Shown: piece by piece, positions 46,321 to 55,429 of the stretch | How the letters are laid out: each line of letters starts with the position of its first letter | Position numbering within the stretch: position 1 is the first letter of the stretch | Source of the DNA: Agrobacterium vitis | GTDB lineage: Bacteria; Pseudomonadota; Alphaproteobacteria; Rhizobiales; Rhizobiaceae | Length of the DNA: 64,000 nucleotides | Assembly: GCF_013426735.1 (NCBI RefSeq) | Contig: NZ_AP023272.1 | Span: 62,001 to 126,000, forward strand | Direction of reading: 5' to 3' | The notes under the pieces: generated by a model | What the model was told of the DNA's origin: nothing | The model's database searches: none | Seen by the model: the letters and a program-made list of their open reading frames with translations, nothing else | Position numbers and translations under genes: made by a program

Positions 46321-47883
46321 ATGGCATCTATATTTCGGAGCAAACCAATAAAAGACGGCGCTATATTGCTGAGCGTCGGGGCTGTGATATGGCCAATTGC
46401 CATCCGTTTTGACTTCCATGAGCATCTCGATGCCTTCCTGCATCGCAATGAAGCCTTACAGCTCGACGAGCTTTTCAATGTCGTCGCTATTACCGGTCTG
46501 CTCAGCCTGATTTTCGCGGCCAGACGCATCGGCGAGCTGAAGGCCGAAATCCGGTTGAGAAACACTGCCGAAGACAATATGGACTGGCTGGCGCATCACG
46601 ACCCCCTGACAGGCCTTCCCAATCGGCGAGCCCTGTCAGAGCGGCAGGCGGAGATGGAAGCCCTGCAGGATGGACGCCATTGGGTGATCTATTCTATCGA
46701 TCTTGACGGATTCAAGAAGGTTAACGACCTCGTGGGCCATCAGGGCGGCGACCTGCTTTTGCGGGAAGTGGCGCAGCGCTTAACGCATGCCTTGCCCAAT
46801 GCCGATGTCTACCGGATGGGCGGCGATGAATTCCTGCTGGTCAGCCCTCGCCCGGCCAATATGGATTATCGCCATGCTGGCCAGCATATCGTCAGGCTTC
46901 TGTGCACCCCTTACGATATTGGCGGCATGACCAGTGAAATCGGTGCCAGTGTTGGTTTTGCGCTGTTTCCGGAAGACAGCGACGACTTCAAGGATGCCAC
47001 GCACTGCGCCGATGTGGCGATGTATGTCGCCAAGAAAGCCGGGCAGAACAGCGTCTATGGCTTCGAGCGAATCATGGAAGATCGGGTCATGCGGCGGGCC
47101 GAAACCGAAATGGCGCTGAAGCGTGCGATCCGTGACAACCTGATCGTTCCCTATTATCAACCTTTGATCGACCTCAAGTCCGGTGAATTGCGTGGATTCG
47201 AGGCTTTGGCGCGGTGGAAGACCGGCCCTAACCATTATGTTCCCCCCAGTGATTTCATCGAATTGGCGGAAACCGCCGGGCTGATCGTCGAGCTGTCGGA
47301 TAGTCTGCTTCGCAAGGCGTGCCTTGACGCGTTGCAATGGCCCGACACGGTACGGCTTGCCTTCAACATCTCACCAACGCAGTTCATCGACCGGCAGTTG
47401 AGCCTGCGGATCATGTCGATCCTGATGGAGACAGGATTTCCGCCCAACCGGCTGGAGATCGAGATCACCGAGACGGCGCTGGTGCATGATATCGAACTGG
47501 CAACCCAGATCCTGGCCGACCTCCGGCAGAGCGGCATCCGGATTGCCTTGGACGATTTTGGCACGGGCTATTCCAGCCTGTCGCAATTGTCGAAATTCAC
47601 CTTCGACAAGATCAAGATCGACCGGAGTTTTGTCATGAGCTACGATGTTGACAAAAAACAGGAAGATATCATGCGCGCCATTCTGGGCCTCGGCCAGGGT
47701 CTTGGTATTGCCACTACCGCCGAGGGTATCGAGGATGAGAACCAGTTGGCATTTCTGAAAAGCATCGGCTGCGATTTCGGCCAGGGCTTTTTGTTCAGCA
47801 AGGCGCTGCCAGCAGAAGAGGCGCTCTCATTAACGACCAGGGATGCCACAATAAAGCCCGACGCGGCAACCGCGGCGCGATAG
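46321..47883 (+). CDS. Membrane GGDEF-EAL protein (cyclic-di-GMP turnover)
   Basis: A 520-residue protein with two N-terminal membrane helices (about residues 13-31 and 51-70), a GGDEF domain with GGDEF at 167-171, and an EAL domain with E294-A295-L296. The EAL domain keeps NISPTQF, EITETALV and DDFGTGYSS, so phosphodiesterase activity is likely. The GGDEF active site is intact too, but the inhibitory-site RxxD five residues upstream reads PNAD, so product feedback would be lost. It may do either reaction or switch. Start is uncertain: ATG 46321 is chosen, with GTG 46294 or TTG 46258 possible. Single gene. Confidence 0.85.
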   Translation: MASIFRSKPIKDGAILLSVGAVIWPIAIRFDFHEHLDAFLHRNEALQLDELFNVVAITGLLSLIFAARRIGELKAEIRLRNTAEDNMDWLAHHDPLTGLPNRRALSERQAEMEALQDGRHWVIYSIDLDGFKKVNDLVGHQGGDLLLREVAQRLTHALPNADVYRMGGDEFLLVSPRPANMDYRHAGQHIVRLLCTPYDIGGMTSEIGASVGFALFPEDSDDFKDATHCADVAMYVAKKAGQNSVYGFERIMEDRVMRRAETEMALKRAIRDNLIVPYYQPLIDLKSGELRGFEALARWKTGPNHYVPPSDFIELAETAGLIVELSDSLLRKACLDALQWPDTVRLAFNISPTQFIDRQLSLRIMSILMETGFPPNRLEIEITETALVHDIELATQILADLRQSGIRIALDDFGTGYSSLSQLSKFTFDKIKIDRSFVMSYDVDKKQEDIMRAILGLGQGLGIATTAEGIEDENQLAFLKSIGCDFGQGFLFSKALPAEEALSLTTRDATIKPDAATAAR

Positions 47884-47994
47884 AAACTGAGCTCGATAGC
47901 CGGCGGGGCCATTCAGGCCGACAATTTTATCTTTCCTGAACGCCAAAATTCGCTAAGAGCTTATCGTAATATCAATGGACGGATTCAGCCTCCC

Positions 47995-48987
47995 ATGACG
48001 CAATTTGACGTGCTCACCATCGGCAACGCTATGGTTGACATCATTTCCCACTGTGAGGATCAATTCCTGGAAGAAAACGGCATCGTGAAAGGCGCCATGA
48101 ACCTCATCGATGCGGAACGCGCCACACGGCTTTACAGCCTGATGGGGCCAGCCATCGAGGCCTCCGGCGGCAGTGCGGGCAATACGGCAGCAGGCATTGC
48201 GAGTTTCGGCGGTAAGGCTGCTTATTTCGGCAAGGTCGCCGAAGACCAGCTCGGCACGATTTTCGCCCATGACATTCGCGCCCAGGGCGTTCATTACCAG
48301 ACCACGGCCAAGGGCCAGCATCCGCCAACCGCTCGCTGCATGATTTTCGTCACCGAAGACGGCGAGCGCTCGATGAACACCTATCTCGGCGCCTGCGTGG
48401 AGTTTGGTCCTGAAGACGTCGAGCCGGAGGTGGTGAAACAGGCCAAGGTCACCTATTTCGAAGGCTATCTGTGGGACCCACCACGTGCCAAGCAGGCGAT
48501 CGTCGATTGCGCCCGCATTGCCCATGAGCATGGACGGGAAATGTCGATGACCCTGTCCGACAGTTTCTGCGTGCATCGCTACCGTGCCGAGTTCCTCGAC
48601 CTGATGCGCTCAGGCACCGTCGATATCGTGTTTGCCAATCGGCAGGAAGCACTCGCCCTCTATGAGACAGAGGATTTCGACGCGGCACTGGACCAGATCG
48701 CCAAGGATTGCAAACTGGCCGCCGTGACCATGAGCGAAGAGGGAGCGATGATCATCCGCGGCAGCGAGCGCATCCATGTACCTGCCACCACCATCGCCGA
48801 ACTGGTGGACACGACCGGTGCCGGCGATCTGTTCGCCTCCGGTTTTCTCTACGGCTATACGCAGGGGCGATCTCTGGAAGAGTGTGGCAAGCTCGGTTGC
48901 CTGGCAGCCGGTCTGGTCATCCAGCAGATGGGACCGCGACCGCTGGCCTCGCTGCAAGAAGCAGCCGCCGAAGCAGGGCTTATTTAA
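47995..48987 (+). CDS. Adenosine kinase (PfkB family)
   Basis: A 330-residue PfkB-family sugar/nucleoside kinase. The first PfkB signature appears as GGSAGNTAAGIASFGG, and the second as DTTGAGDLFASGFLYG with the catalytic aspartate of G-A-G-D. MTQFDVLTIGNAMVDII at the start and YFEGYLWDPP in the middle are typical of the alphaproteobacterial proteins annotated as adenosine kinase; ribokinase or fructokinase cannot be fully excluded. It would phosphorylate adenosine, such as that from SAH breakdown, to AMP. Convergent with the SH3 protein gene. Confidence 0.85.
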   Translation: MTQFDVLTIGNAMVDIISHCEDQFLEENGIVKGAMNLIDAERATRLYSLMGPAIEASGGSAGNTAAGIASFGGKAAYFGKVAEDQLGTIFAHDIRAQGVHYQTTAKGQHPPTARCMIFVTEDGERSMNTYLGACVEFGPEDVEPEVVKQAKVTYFEGYLWDPPRAKQAIVDCARIAHEHGREMSMTLSDSFCVHRYRAEFLDLMRSGTVDIVFANRQEALALYETEDFDAALDQIAKDCKLAAVTMSEEGAMIIRGSERIHVPATTIAELVDTTGAGDLFASGFLYGYTQGRSLEECGKLGCLAAGLVIQQMGPRPLASLQEAAAEAGLI

Positions 48988-49030
48988 AAGGCCCGATTAT
49001 GGGAAGCCTTCCGTTATCTAGAGGCTCCCC

Positions 49031-49570
49031 TTATTTGAAGGCTTCGCCGGGATAAGCGCCCCAGATTTCACCCTGGGCAACCCATCCTTTGGTGCCGTCC
49101 ACTTCGGCGCGGCACCAATTGCCATTGCATTCCAGCAGCTTTATCAGCACGCCGGGTTGAAGCTTGGCGACCACGCCCGCCCCGGCCTGCCCGTCGCGCC
49201 GCATATTGACATAGATATCGTCGCCCTTGCCTTTCATCCACGGGGCTGCAAGCGCGCTGCGCTCACCGGACAGCAATGTCTGGTTCACCCAGCCCTCAGT
49301 GCCATCAGCGTCGCGAATGCGCCGCCAATTGTCATATTCCTGAATGATTTCAACCGGCAAACCTGCACGCGTATACATCCAGGACGTGGCATAATCCGTG
49401 CTGGGACCGATACGCAGATTGACCCGCGCCGATTTCAACGTCACGAAACGCGGCAGCGGCAGGCCGCTCATGCCCTTGGTTGGACCTTGCGCGACGGCGG
49501 CGCCTGCCCATATGACACAGAGAGCGGCGATGAAAGGAATGAGACAGGAGCGTTTGAACCCGTTGGGCAT
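49031..49570 (-). CDS. Secreted tandem bacterial SH3-domain protein
   Basis: A 179-residue exported protein. The signal peptide is CLIPFIAALCVIWAGAAVAQ. The mature part has two SH3_3-type domains: ARVNLRIGPSTDYATSWMY with EGWVNQTLL, and IYVNMRRDGQAGAGVVAKL with KGWVAQGEIWG. Each ends in the typical W-V/W-R turn. Such proteins often bind cell-wall peptides. The ATG at 49570 is set by the signal peptide; the open frame goes on upstream for about 390 codons antisense to the next gene, which is a coding shadow. Single gene. Confidence 0.82.
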   Translation of the reverse strand: MPNGFKRSCLIPFIAALCVIWAGAAVAQGPTKGMSGLPLPRFVTLKSARVNLRIGPSTDYATSWMYTRAGLPVEIIQEYDNWRRIRDADGTEGWVNQTLLSGERSALAAPWMKGKGDDIYVNMRRDGQAGAGVVAKLQPGVLIKLLECNGNWCRAEVDGTKGWVAQGEIWGAYPGEAFK

Positions 49571-49858
49571 GGCATTTCCGTTGATCGATCGATAAAACGA
49601 AACCCGAAGCCCCCGCCAGCGGTTCCGTCGCTTGTATGTGATCCTTGACGGCGAAGATATAATTGTCTTCCCGAACAGGTTTGATAGAAATAAACCGGAC
49701 TGCGCAATATCTCTCTCGACCATAATGGCTCGAGAATAATAGTGCGGAGCTGGCGAAACCTCTTGAAGCATCCGTCCCGCGCCAGCGACGCGCGACGACT
49801 GGCCGGAATCATCGCCTGTGTTGGTTAAGGACCTGTTTACAAAGCATCGAAAGTCTTC

Positions 49859-50863
49859 ATGACCCAGCGGAAAAAGACCAAGGTTTACATCACGCGCAAA
49901 CTGCCGGACGCAGTGGAAACCCGCATGCGGGAATTGTTCGAGGCAGAGTTGAACATTGACGACACGCCGCGCAGCCGGGACGCCCTGATGGAAGCGGTGA
50001 AAACCTGTGATGTTCTGGTACCGACCGTGACCGACCGGATCGATGCCGGACTGATCGAGGCGGCTGGCCCGCAACTGAAACTGATTGCCAGTTTTTCCAA
50101 CGGCACCGACCATATCGATGTCGATGCCGCGGCCCGCAAGGGCATTACCGTGACCAATACGCCGAATGTGCTGAGCGAAGATACCGCCGACATGACCATG
50201 GCGCTGATTCTCGCCGGTCCGCGGCGCCTGGCGGAAGGCTCGCGCATTCTGACCGACCAGCCCGGCGAATGGGCCGGATGGTCGCCGACCTGGATGCTGG
50301 GACGGCGGATCTGGGGCAAGCGGATCGGCATTGTCGGCATGGGCCGGATCGGCACCGCGGTCGCCCGGCGCGCCAAGGCTTTCGGCCTCGCCATCCACTA
50401 TCACAACCGCAAACGGGTCAGCCCGCAGACGGAAGATGAGCTGGAGGCAACCTATTGGGACAGTTTGGACCAGATGCTGGCGCGGGTCGACATCGTCTCG
50501 GTCAATTGTCCATCCACACCGGCCACCTATCATCTTCTCTCGGCGCGACGCTTGGCGCTGATGCAGCCGACCAGCTATATCGTCAATACCGCACGCGGCG
50601 GCATTATCGATGAGAGCGCCCTCATTCAATGCATCCGTGACGGCAAGATCGCGGGCGCCGGTCTGGATGTGTTCGAGAATGAACCGGCGGTCAATCCGAA
50701 GCTGTTGAAGCTGGCGGAAGACGGCAAGGTCGTGTTGCTGCCGCATATGGGATCAGCAACCATTGAGGGCCGGATCGATATGGGGGACAAGGTGATCATC
50801 AATATCCGCACCTATTTCGATGGCCACAGGCCACCGAACCGGGTTTTGCCGGGGCGCGACTGA
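49859..50863 (+). CDS. D-isomer-specific 2-hydroxyacid dehydrogenase (glyoxylate/hydroxypyruvate reductase-like)
   Basis: A 334-residue NAD(P)-dependent dehydrogenase. The dinucleotide motif is GIVGMGRIGTAVARR. The catalytic trio is readable: R in VNTARGGIID, E in DVFENEPAV and H in LLPHMGSAT. FSNGTDHIDVDAAARKGI and NVLSEDTADM are typical of the glyoxylate-reductase group. The exact 2-oxoacid is not certain. Cytoplasmic. It is divergent from the SH3 protein gene over 288 bp, in which I see no clear regulatory site, and convergent with a GNAT gene. Confidence 0.9.
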   Translation: MTQRKKTKVYITRKLPDAVETRMRELFEAELNIDDTPRSRDALMEAVKTCDVLVPTVTDRIDAGLIEAAGPQLKLIASFSNGTDHIDVDAAARKGITVTNTPNVLSEDTADMTMALILAGPRRLAEGSRILTDQPGEWAGWSPTWMLGRRIWGKRIGIVGMGRIGTAVARRAKAFGLAIHYHNRKRVSPQTEDELEATYWDSLDQMLARVDIVSVNCPSTPATYHLLSARRLALMQPTSYIVNTARGGIIDESALIQCIRDGKIAGAGLDVFENEPAVNPKLLKLAEDGKVVLLPHMGSATIEGRIDMGDKVIINIRTYFDGHRPPNRVLPGRD

Positions 50864-50942
50864 TCACAGATACTTTCATAAAAGGCTTGAGATAGTCGAA
50901 ACCGAAATACGAACAGCCATTTTCAATGGCTATTCGCATCAA

Positions 50943-51419
50943 TCAGGCGAGTGGCTTTTCCATCAGCACGAACGTTGCCCGGTCATAACCGGGATGGCTT
51001 TTTTCCCCGACAACATGGAAGCCCCATTTTTCGAAGCGCTTGTGATTGTTATCAAGCTCGATACGGGTTTCCAATTGCAAGTGCCTGACACCACAGGCAT
51101 GAGCAACACCTTCTGCCGCTTTCAGCATGGCGCGGCCAATCCCTTGCCCTTGAAGGCCCGGAAGAACGGCGACCTTGCCGACATAGAGCCTGTCTGCCTC
51201 GCTCTGGCGGCAGAACAGACAGCCGACCAGCTTGCCGTCGATCAGCGCGGCATAACCGATTTCCTCATGCGCCTTGGCTTTCAGGGCTTCCGCCGTCAGC
51301 TTCAACGCCGAAGACGGCGGATCGATCAGCGGATGCATGTAGTCGAAAGCTTCCAGCACCAGGGCCAGAAGATCATCCCAATTTTCAAAATGCTCGTCGA
51401 TCTGAATGATCTCGACCAT
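50943..51419 (-). CDS. GNAT-family N-acetyltransferase
   Basis: A 158-residue acetyl-CoA-dependent acetyltransferase. Motif A is VGKVAVLPGLQGQGIGRAML with the pyrophosphate-binding Q-G-Q-G-I-G, and motif B follows as LQLETRIELDNNHKRFEKWGF. The substrate cannot be told; small-molecule or protein N-acetylation are both possible. It lies 42 bp downstream of the MoeB-like gene on the same strand and may be cotranscribed with recF and that gene. Confidence 0.85.
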   Translation of the reverse strand: MVEIIQIDEHFENWDDLLALVLEAFDYMHPLIDPPSSALKLTAEALKAKAHEEIGYAALIDGKLVGCLFCRQSEADRLYVGKVAVLPGLQGQGIGRAMLKAAEGVAHACGVRHLQLETRIELDNNHKRFEKWGFHVVGEKSHPGYDRATFVLMEKPLA

Positions 51420-51461
51420 GGTCAGCCTTTCCTGTTCCTGTCATCGCTCTGGCCTGTTTTG

Positions 51462-52244
51462 TCATGGCGCGGACCTGTTGCTGTCACGACGCCGGTAGCG
51501 CACCGTGTCGAACCGAGCGGACAGGGCATCATACATTAGCAGACGTCCTACTAACGGTTCCCCAATGCCGGTAATAAGTTTGATCGCTTCCATGGCCATC
51601 AAGGTGCCGATCACTCCGGTCAGCGCACCGATAATGCCGGTCTCGGCGCAGGTGGGAATGAGACCGGCAGGCGGCTTTTCCGGAAAAAGATCGCGGTAAC
51701 CAGGATAGAGCACCCCATCCGGCCCGGTCTCATAGGGTTTCAGCACTGTCAGCGAGCCTTCAAAACGCCCCACGGCACCCGTCACCAATGGGCGGCAATG
51801 CTGTTGTCCGGCATCGGCGGCAGCATAGCGGCTGTCGAAATTGTCCGAACCGTCGATCAGCAGATCGAACCCGGGCAGATGCGTTGCCGCGAAATCCGCA
51901 TCGAAGCGCTGCTCGAACCGCATCACGCGCACATGTGGATTGAGCCTGGCAATGGCCTTTGCCGCGCTTTCCGTCTTCAGATCGTTCAGTGTGCCGCTGT
52001 CATGAATGACCTGCCGTTGCAGGTTGGAGAGCGAGACGTGGTCGTCATCGGCAATACCCAGCGTGCCGATACCGGCTGCGGCCAGATATTGCAGCACGGG
52101 CGCGCCAAGTCCGCCTGCGCCGATCACCAGCACCCGGGCGGCTTTCAGCTTCTGCTGGCCTGCCCCGCCGATTTCCGGCAACAGGATGTGGCGTTGATAA
52201 CGCTGGATTTCTTCGGGTGAAAGCGGCTCCATGGCCTGTTGTCG
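51462..52244 (-). CDS. MoeB/ThiF-family E1-like adenylyltransferase without zinc cysteines
   Basis: A 260-residue HesA/MoeB/ThiF protein. It has the N-terminal LSPEEIQRYQRHILLPEIGG, the adenylate loop VIGAGGLGAPVLQYLAAAG (GAGGLG at 43-48), the DGSDNFDSR segment and the catalytic-type cysteine C200 in PTCAETG. The zinc-binding C-x-x-C pairs of MoeB are missing: the first site reads YPGYRDLFPE (181-190) and the second pair near the C-terminus is absent. It may still activate a ubiquitin-like sulfur carrier such as MoaD or ThiS. Start is ATG 52244 here; a GTG at 52271 overlapping the recF stop, or ATG 52229, are alternatives. Confidence 0.8.
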   Translation of the reverse strand, partial: RQQAMEPLSPEEIQRYQRHILLPEIGGAGQQKLKAARVLVIGAGGLGAPVLQYLAAAGIGTLGIADDDHVSLSNLQRQVIHDSGTLNDLKTESAAKAIARLNPHVRVMRFEQRFDADFAATHLPGFDLLIDGSDNFDSRYAAADAGQQHCRPLVTGAVGRFEGSLTVLKPYETGPDGVLYPGYRDLFPEKPPAGLIPTCAETGIIGALTGVIGTLMAMEAIKLITGIGEPLVGRLLMYDALSARFDTVRYRRRDSNRSAP

Positions 52245-52267
52245 CATGTCTTTGGCTTTCCGAATAG

Positions 52268-53392
52268 TCACAATGACAGATGGCCGTCATCCACTGTGAC
52301 GAATTGTGCCCGGTCACCCAGACTTGCAAACATCTGCGCATCGGTGCCGGTCATGAAGGCCTGGCCGCCGAGCACGTCGATCCGGTCGAACAGGGCAGCG
52401 CGACGGCCCTCGTCGAGATGGGCGGCAATTTCATCCAATAGCAGGATTGGCGCAAAGCCGGTCATCGTCGCCACCAGTTCGGCATGGGCAAGGATCAGGC
52501 CGATCAGCAGAGCCTTCTGCTCGCCGGTCGAACAGCGCTCAGCTTCCATGTCCTTTTCCCGGTGACGGACCAGAAGATCGCTGCGATGCGGCCCCTCCAG
52601 CGTGCGGCCTGCCGCTGCATCCCTGCCCCTGGAACCGGCCAGACTGTCGCGATAGGTGTCTTCGAGATCGATAGCCACCGTGCCTGCATGGTCATCCATG
52701 AAGCCCGACAGCATCAGTTCTGCCCCAGGAAACGTTTCAGGCTCCCGTCGCTGCTCGATAAGGGCGGCCAGCAACCGCATCATTTCCTGCCGGGCGAGCG
52801 CCATGGCAATGCCGAGCGCCGCCATCTGCTGCTCGATCCCGGCAAGCCAGCTGGCATCAAAACGGCCTTCGGAGAGCAGTTTGTTGCGGCTGCGCATGGC
52901 GCGCTCGAAGTCGCTGGCGCGACGGCCATGCTGCGGGTCAATCGACAGGACCAGCCGATCCAGAAACCGGCGCCGCTCGGAAGAGGAGCCGGTAAAGAGA
53001 CCGTCCATGGCGGGCGTCAGCCACAGGACGCGCAGATGATCGGTCAATTCATCGACGGAGCGCACCGAAGCGCCATTGATGCGCAGACGCCGCACCGCCG
53101 TCTCGTCCAGAACCTCCGAGCCGGTGCCAAGTTCCACGTCTCCGGCCATGCCCTCCAGGCTGGCGAAAATTGAAAATCCACCTGCCGCACCGGCCCGCGC
53201 CACATCGGACAGCACCGCCCGACGCAAACCGCGCCCCGGCGACAGAAAGGAAACCGCTTCCATTAAATTGGTCTTGCCGGAACCATTATTGCCAGTCAGC
53301 ACCACATGGCGGCCATTGAGCCGCAAGGAGGCGGAGCCGTAATTGCGGAAATCTGTCAGCTGCAGCCGGTTGATGAAGGTTTTTTCAGCCAT
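52268..53392 (-). CDS. recF: DNA replication and repair protein RecF
   Basis: A 374-residue SMC-like ATPase that helps load RecA at single-strand gaps with RecO and RecR. Walker A is GNNGSGKT at 34-41, the signature STGEQKALLIGLILAHA follows in the C-terminal part, and Walker B is PILLLDEIAAHLD. The ATG at 53392 (MAEKTFINRLQLTDFRNY) is the family start; five more open codons precede it. Its stop overlaps a GTG of the MoeB-like gene, suggesting one transcript. It is separate from dnaN, as is frequent in Rhizobiales. Confidence 0.95.
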   Translation of the reverse strand: MAEKTFINRLQLTDFRNYGSASLRLNGRHVVLTGNNGSGKTNLMEAVSFLSPGRGLRRAVLSDVARAGAAGGFSIFASLEGMAGDVELGTGSEVLDETAVRRLRINGASVRSVDELTDHLRVLWLTPAMDGLFTGSSSERRRFLDRLVLSIDPQHGRRASDFERAMRSRNKLLSEGRFDASWLAGIEQQMAALGIAMALARQEMMRLLAALIEQRREPETFPGAELMLSGFMDDHAGTVAIDLEDTYRDSLAGSRGRDAAAGRTLEGPHRSDLLVRHREKDMEAERCSTGEQKALLIGLILAHAELVATMTGFAPILLLDEIAAHLDEGRRAALFDRIDVLGGQAFMTGTDAQMFASLGDRAQFVTVDDGHLSL

Positions 53393-53554
53393 GCATTCCC
53401 ATATCAAATCGTCTCACGGGACAAAGCTGTAGTGTCATATGTAAGACACGAAAAAAGCTGTATCATTTTATTGTCCGCATCAAGCCCAAAGCAATTCCGT
53501 TTCAGGCAATTATGCAGTAGCTCATCCTGACGAAGACAATGGCAGGAGTACAGC

Positions 53555-53779
53555 ATGGCTAGCGCGAAAGACACCGACGCAGAAGACCGCCTGATCCGGC
53601 TTGAGGAAACGGTTGCCTATCAGGCCAAGACCATCGAAGAGCTTTCGGATCAGTTGACCGAGCAGTGGAAAGTGGTGGAGCAGACGCGGGCCAAACTTGA
53701 TCGGCTGACGGAACGGTTTCTCAGTCTCGAAGAGCAAGCAGCGGACAGTGTACCGATCACCAAGCCACCGCATTATTGA
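53555..53779 (+). CDS. slyX: SlyX family coiled-coil protein
   Basis: A 74-residue protein with a long amphipathic helix, EDRLIRLEETVAYQAKTIEELSDQLTEQW, predicted to form a coiled coil, and the C-terminal PPHY that marks SlyX. Function is unknown in all bacteria. A GGCAGGAG-like ribosome binding site sits about 9 bp before the ATG. It is divergent from recF and followed by a strong terminator. Confidence 0.88.
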   Translation: MASAKDTDAEDRLIRLEETVAYQAKTIEELSDQLTEQWKVVEQTRAKLDRLTERFLSLEEQAADSVPITKPPHY

Positions 53780-53785
53780 CCATGG

Positions 53786-53818
53786 AAAAGGCCGATGCGA
53801 AGCGCACCGGCCTTTTTT
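53786..53818. terminator. Intrinsic terminator between slyX and dnaJ (possibly bidirectional)
   Basis: AAAAGGCCG and CGGCCTTTT form a 9-bp stem around a 13-base loop, with six T on the plus strand. It starts 7 bp after the slyX stop. On the minus strand the same stem gives CGGCCTTTTCC after the dnaJ stop codon at 53821, so it can serve both convergent genes. Confidence 0.85.
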
Positions 53819-53820
53819 CA

Positions 53821-54963
53821 TCAACCCTCGAAGAACTCTTTCATCCGGGCGAAAAATCCAGTCGATTCCGGATTGTTCTCCTTGGACGAGATCTGGTCGA
53901 ATTCCTGCAGCAACTCGCGTTGACGCTTGGTCAGCTTCTGCGGCGTCTCGATCTGGATCTGGATGTAGAGATCACCCATCTGCGCCGAGCGCAGCACCGG
54001 CATGCCTTTGCCCTTCAAACGGAACTGCTTGCCGGGTTGCGTACCCTCAGGCACGGTGACGCGCGACTTGGTTCCATCCAGCGTGGTCACATCGAACGTG
54101 CCACCCAGTGCTGCCGTGGTCATCGAGATCGGCACGGAGCAGTAGAGATCGGCACCTTCGCGCTGGAAGAACTGGTGCGGCTTGACCGACAGGAAAATAT
54201 AGAGATCGCCTGACGGCCCGCCTCGCAGGCCCGCTTCGCCCTCGCCCTGAAGACGAATGCGTGTCCCATCTTCGATGCCGGACGGAATGGAAACGGACAG
54301 TTGACGCTCTTCCGTGACGCGGCCCTGGCCGTGGCATTTGCCGCAGGGATCGCTGATCGTCTGGCCCCGGCCTTGACAGGTCGGGCAGGTCCGTTCAATG
54401 GAAAAGAAGCCCTGGGCAGCCCGCACCCGACCAGACCCCTGGCAGGTGGCGCAGGTGGTCGGCTTGGTGCCGGGCTTGGCGCCCGAACCGGAACAGACTT
54501 CGCAGGTAATCGAGGTCGGAACCCGGATCTGCGCCGTCTTGCCGGTAAAGGCTTCCTCCAGCGAAATTTCCATATTGTAGCGCAGGTCGGCACCACGTTC
54601 ACGGCCGCCAGTGGAGCGTCCACGCGCATTGCCGCCACGACCGCCGCCCATCATCTCGCCAAAGATGTCCTCGAAAATATCCGAGAAACCACCGCCGGCA
54701 AAACCACCGCCGCCGCCAGCGCTGCCCATGCCACCCTGCTCAAAGGCAGCGTGGCCGAAACGGTCATAAGCGGCCCGTTTTTGTGGGTCCTTCAGCGTTT
54801 CATAGGCCTCGTTAATTTCCTTGAACTTCCGCTCGGATTCGGCATCACCAGGATTCTTGTCCGGGTGAAACTTCATCGCCAGCTTTCGGAAGGCGCTTTT
54901 CAGCTCTTTTTCATCTGCGGTTTTGGAGACACCGAGGGTCTCGTAGAAATCTGCTTTTGCCAT
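53821..54963 (-). CDS. dnaJ: Chaperone protein DnaJ
   Basis: A 380-residue type I J-protein, co-chaperone of DnaK. It starts with the J domain ([25 protein letters not shown] in [10 protein letters not shown]), followed by a Gly/Phe-rich linker (residues about 75-110), and four CxxCxGxG zinc repeats: [24 protein letters not shown] and CGKCHGQG. The C-terminal substrate-binding domain is complete. All parts and length are standard. It lies 4 bp after a lipoprotein gene that separates it from dnaK in the same operon. Confidence 0.97.
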   Translation of the reverse strand: MAKADFYETLGVSKTADEKELKSAFRKLAMKFHPDKNPGDAESERKFKEINEAYETLKDPQKRAAYDRFGHAAFEQGGMGSAGGGGGFAGGGFSDIFEDIFGEMMGGGRGGNARGRSTGGRERGADLRYNMEISLEEAFTGKTAQIRVPTSITCEVCSGSGAKPGTKPTTCATCQGSGRVRAAQGFFSIERTCPTCQGRGQTISDPCGKCHGQGRVTEERQLSVSIPSGIEDGTRIRLQGEGEAGLRGGPSGDLYIFLSVKPHQFFQREGADLYCSVPISMTTAALGGTFDVTTLDGTKSRVTVPEGTQPGKQFRLKGKGMPVLRSAQMGDLYIQIQIETPQKLTKRQRELLQEFDQISSKENNPESTGFFARMKEFFEG

Positions 54964-54967
54964 CGTC

Positions 54968-55429
54968 CTACAAAGCTCTCAAAGCTTTTTCCACACCCGC
55001 GTGGTTGCTTGTCTTCTGTCCCACCTGCGCATCGCAGGCAGACATGTCCCTGTTAAAATCTGCCGCCGCCTGGCGGGCATCATCCATCAGCATTTTTCGC
55101 GCCGCGCCCTTTTGCGTGACCGCCTCCGACAGCGACATGCCGGCAAAGCCCAGGGAGTGGGCCGCCAGATCGCAGGAAGAGACCTGCCCACCGGACTTCT
55201 TGCGCTTCAAGGCATCCTCGATCAGCGGACCGAGACCACCAACGGTTCGCCGCAAAAGCGCCGTATCCCGTTTGGCAATCGCCTGGAGGATAGACGCTTC
55301 GGCAGCAGTGACTTTCTGGTGAACATCGGCGCCCGCTGCCGCATGCGCGGCGAGGCACCCTGCCAAAGCAAACGCGGCTGGCCCGAAGGCCAGCCATCTC
55401 ACAAAGGTATGACGCCGCGAATTCCGCAT
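54968..55429 (-). CDS. Putative lipoprotein inserted between dnaK and dnaJ
   Basis: A 153-residue protein with an arginine-rich start, a hydrophobic stretch and a lipobox-like L-A-G-C ([11 protein letters not shown]) around residue 25. The body is mostly helical ([36 protein letters not shown]) with two further cysteines (SSCDLA, SACDAQ). I do not recognise a family. Its ATG overlaps the dnaK stop by one base (TGATG), and its stop is 4 bp before dnaJ, so it is part of the chaperone operon and should be heat-induced with it. A plain signal peptide instead of a lipid anchor is possible. Confidence 0.72.
   Translation of the reverse strand: MRNSRRHTFVRWLAFGPAAFALAGCLAAHAAAGADVHQKVTAAEASILQAIAKRDTALLRRTVGGLGPLIEDALKRKKSGGQVSSCDLAAHSLGFAGMSLSEAVTQKGAARKMLMDDARQAAADFNRDMSACDAQVGQKTSNHAGVEKALRAL

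Noticed and set aside
49571..50746. Upstream extension of the SH3-protein frame over about 390 codons
   Set aside because: The extension is antisense to the 2-hydroxyacid dehydrogenase, and a signal peptide with its own ATG begins at 49570.
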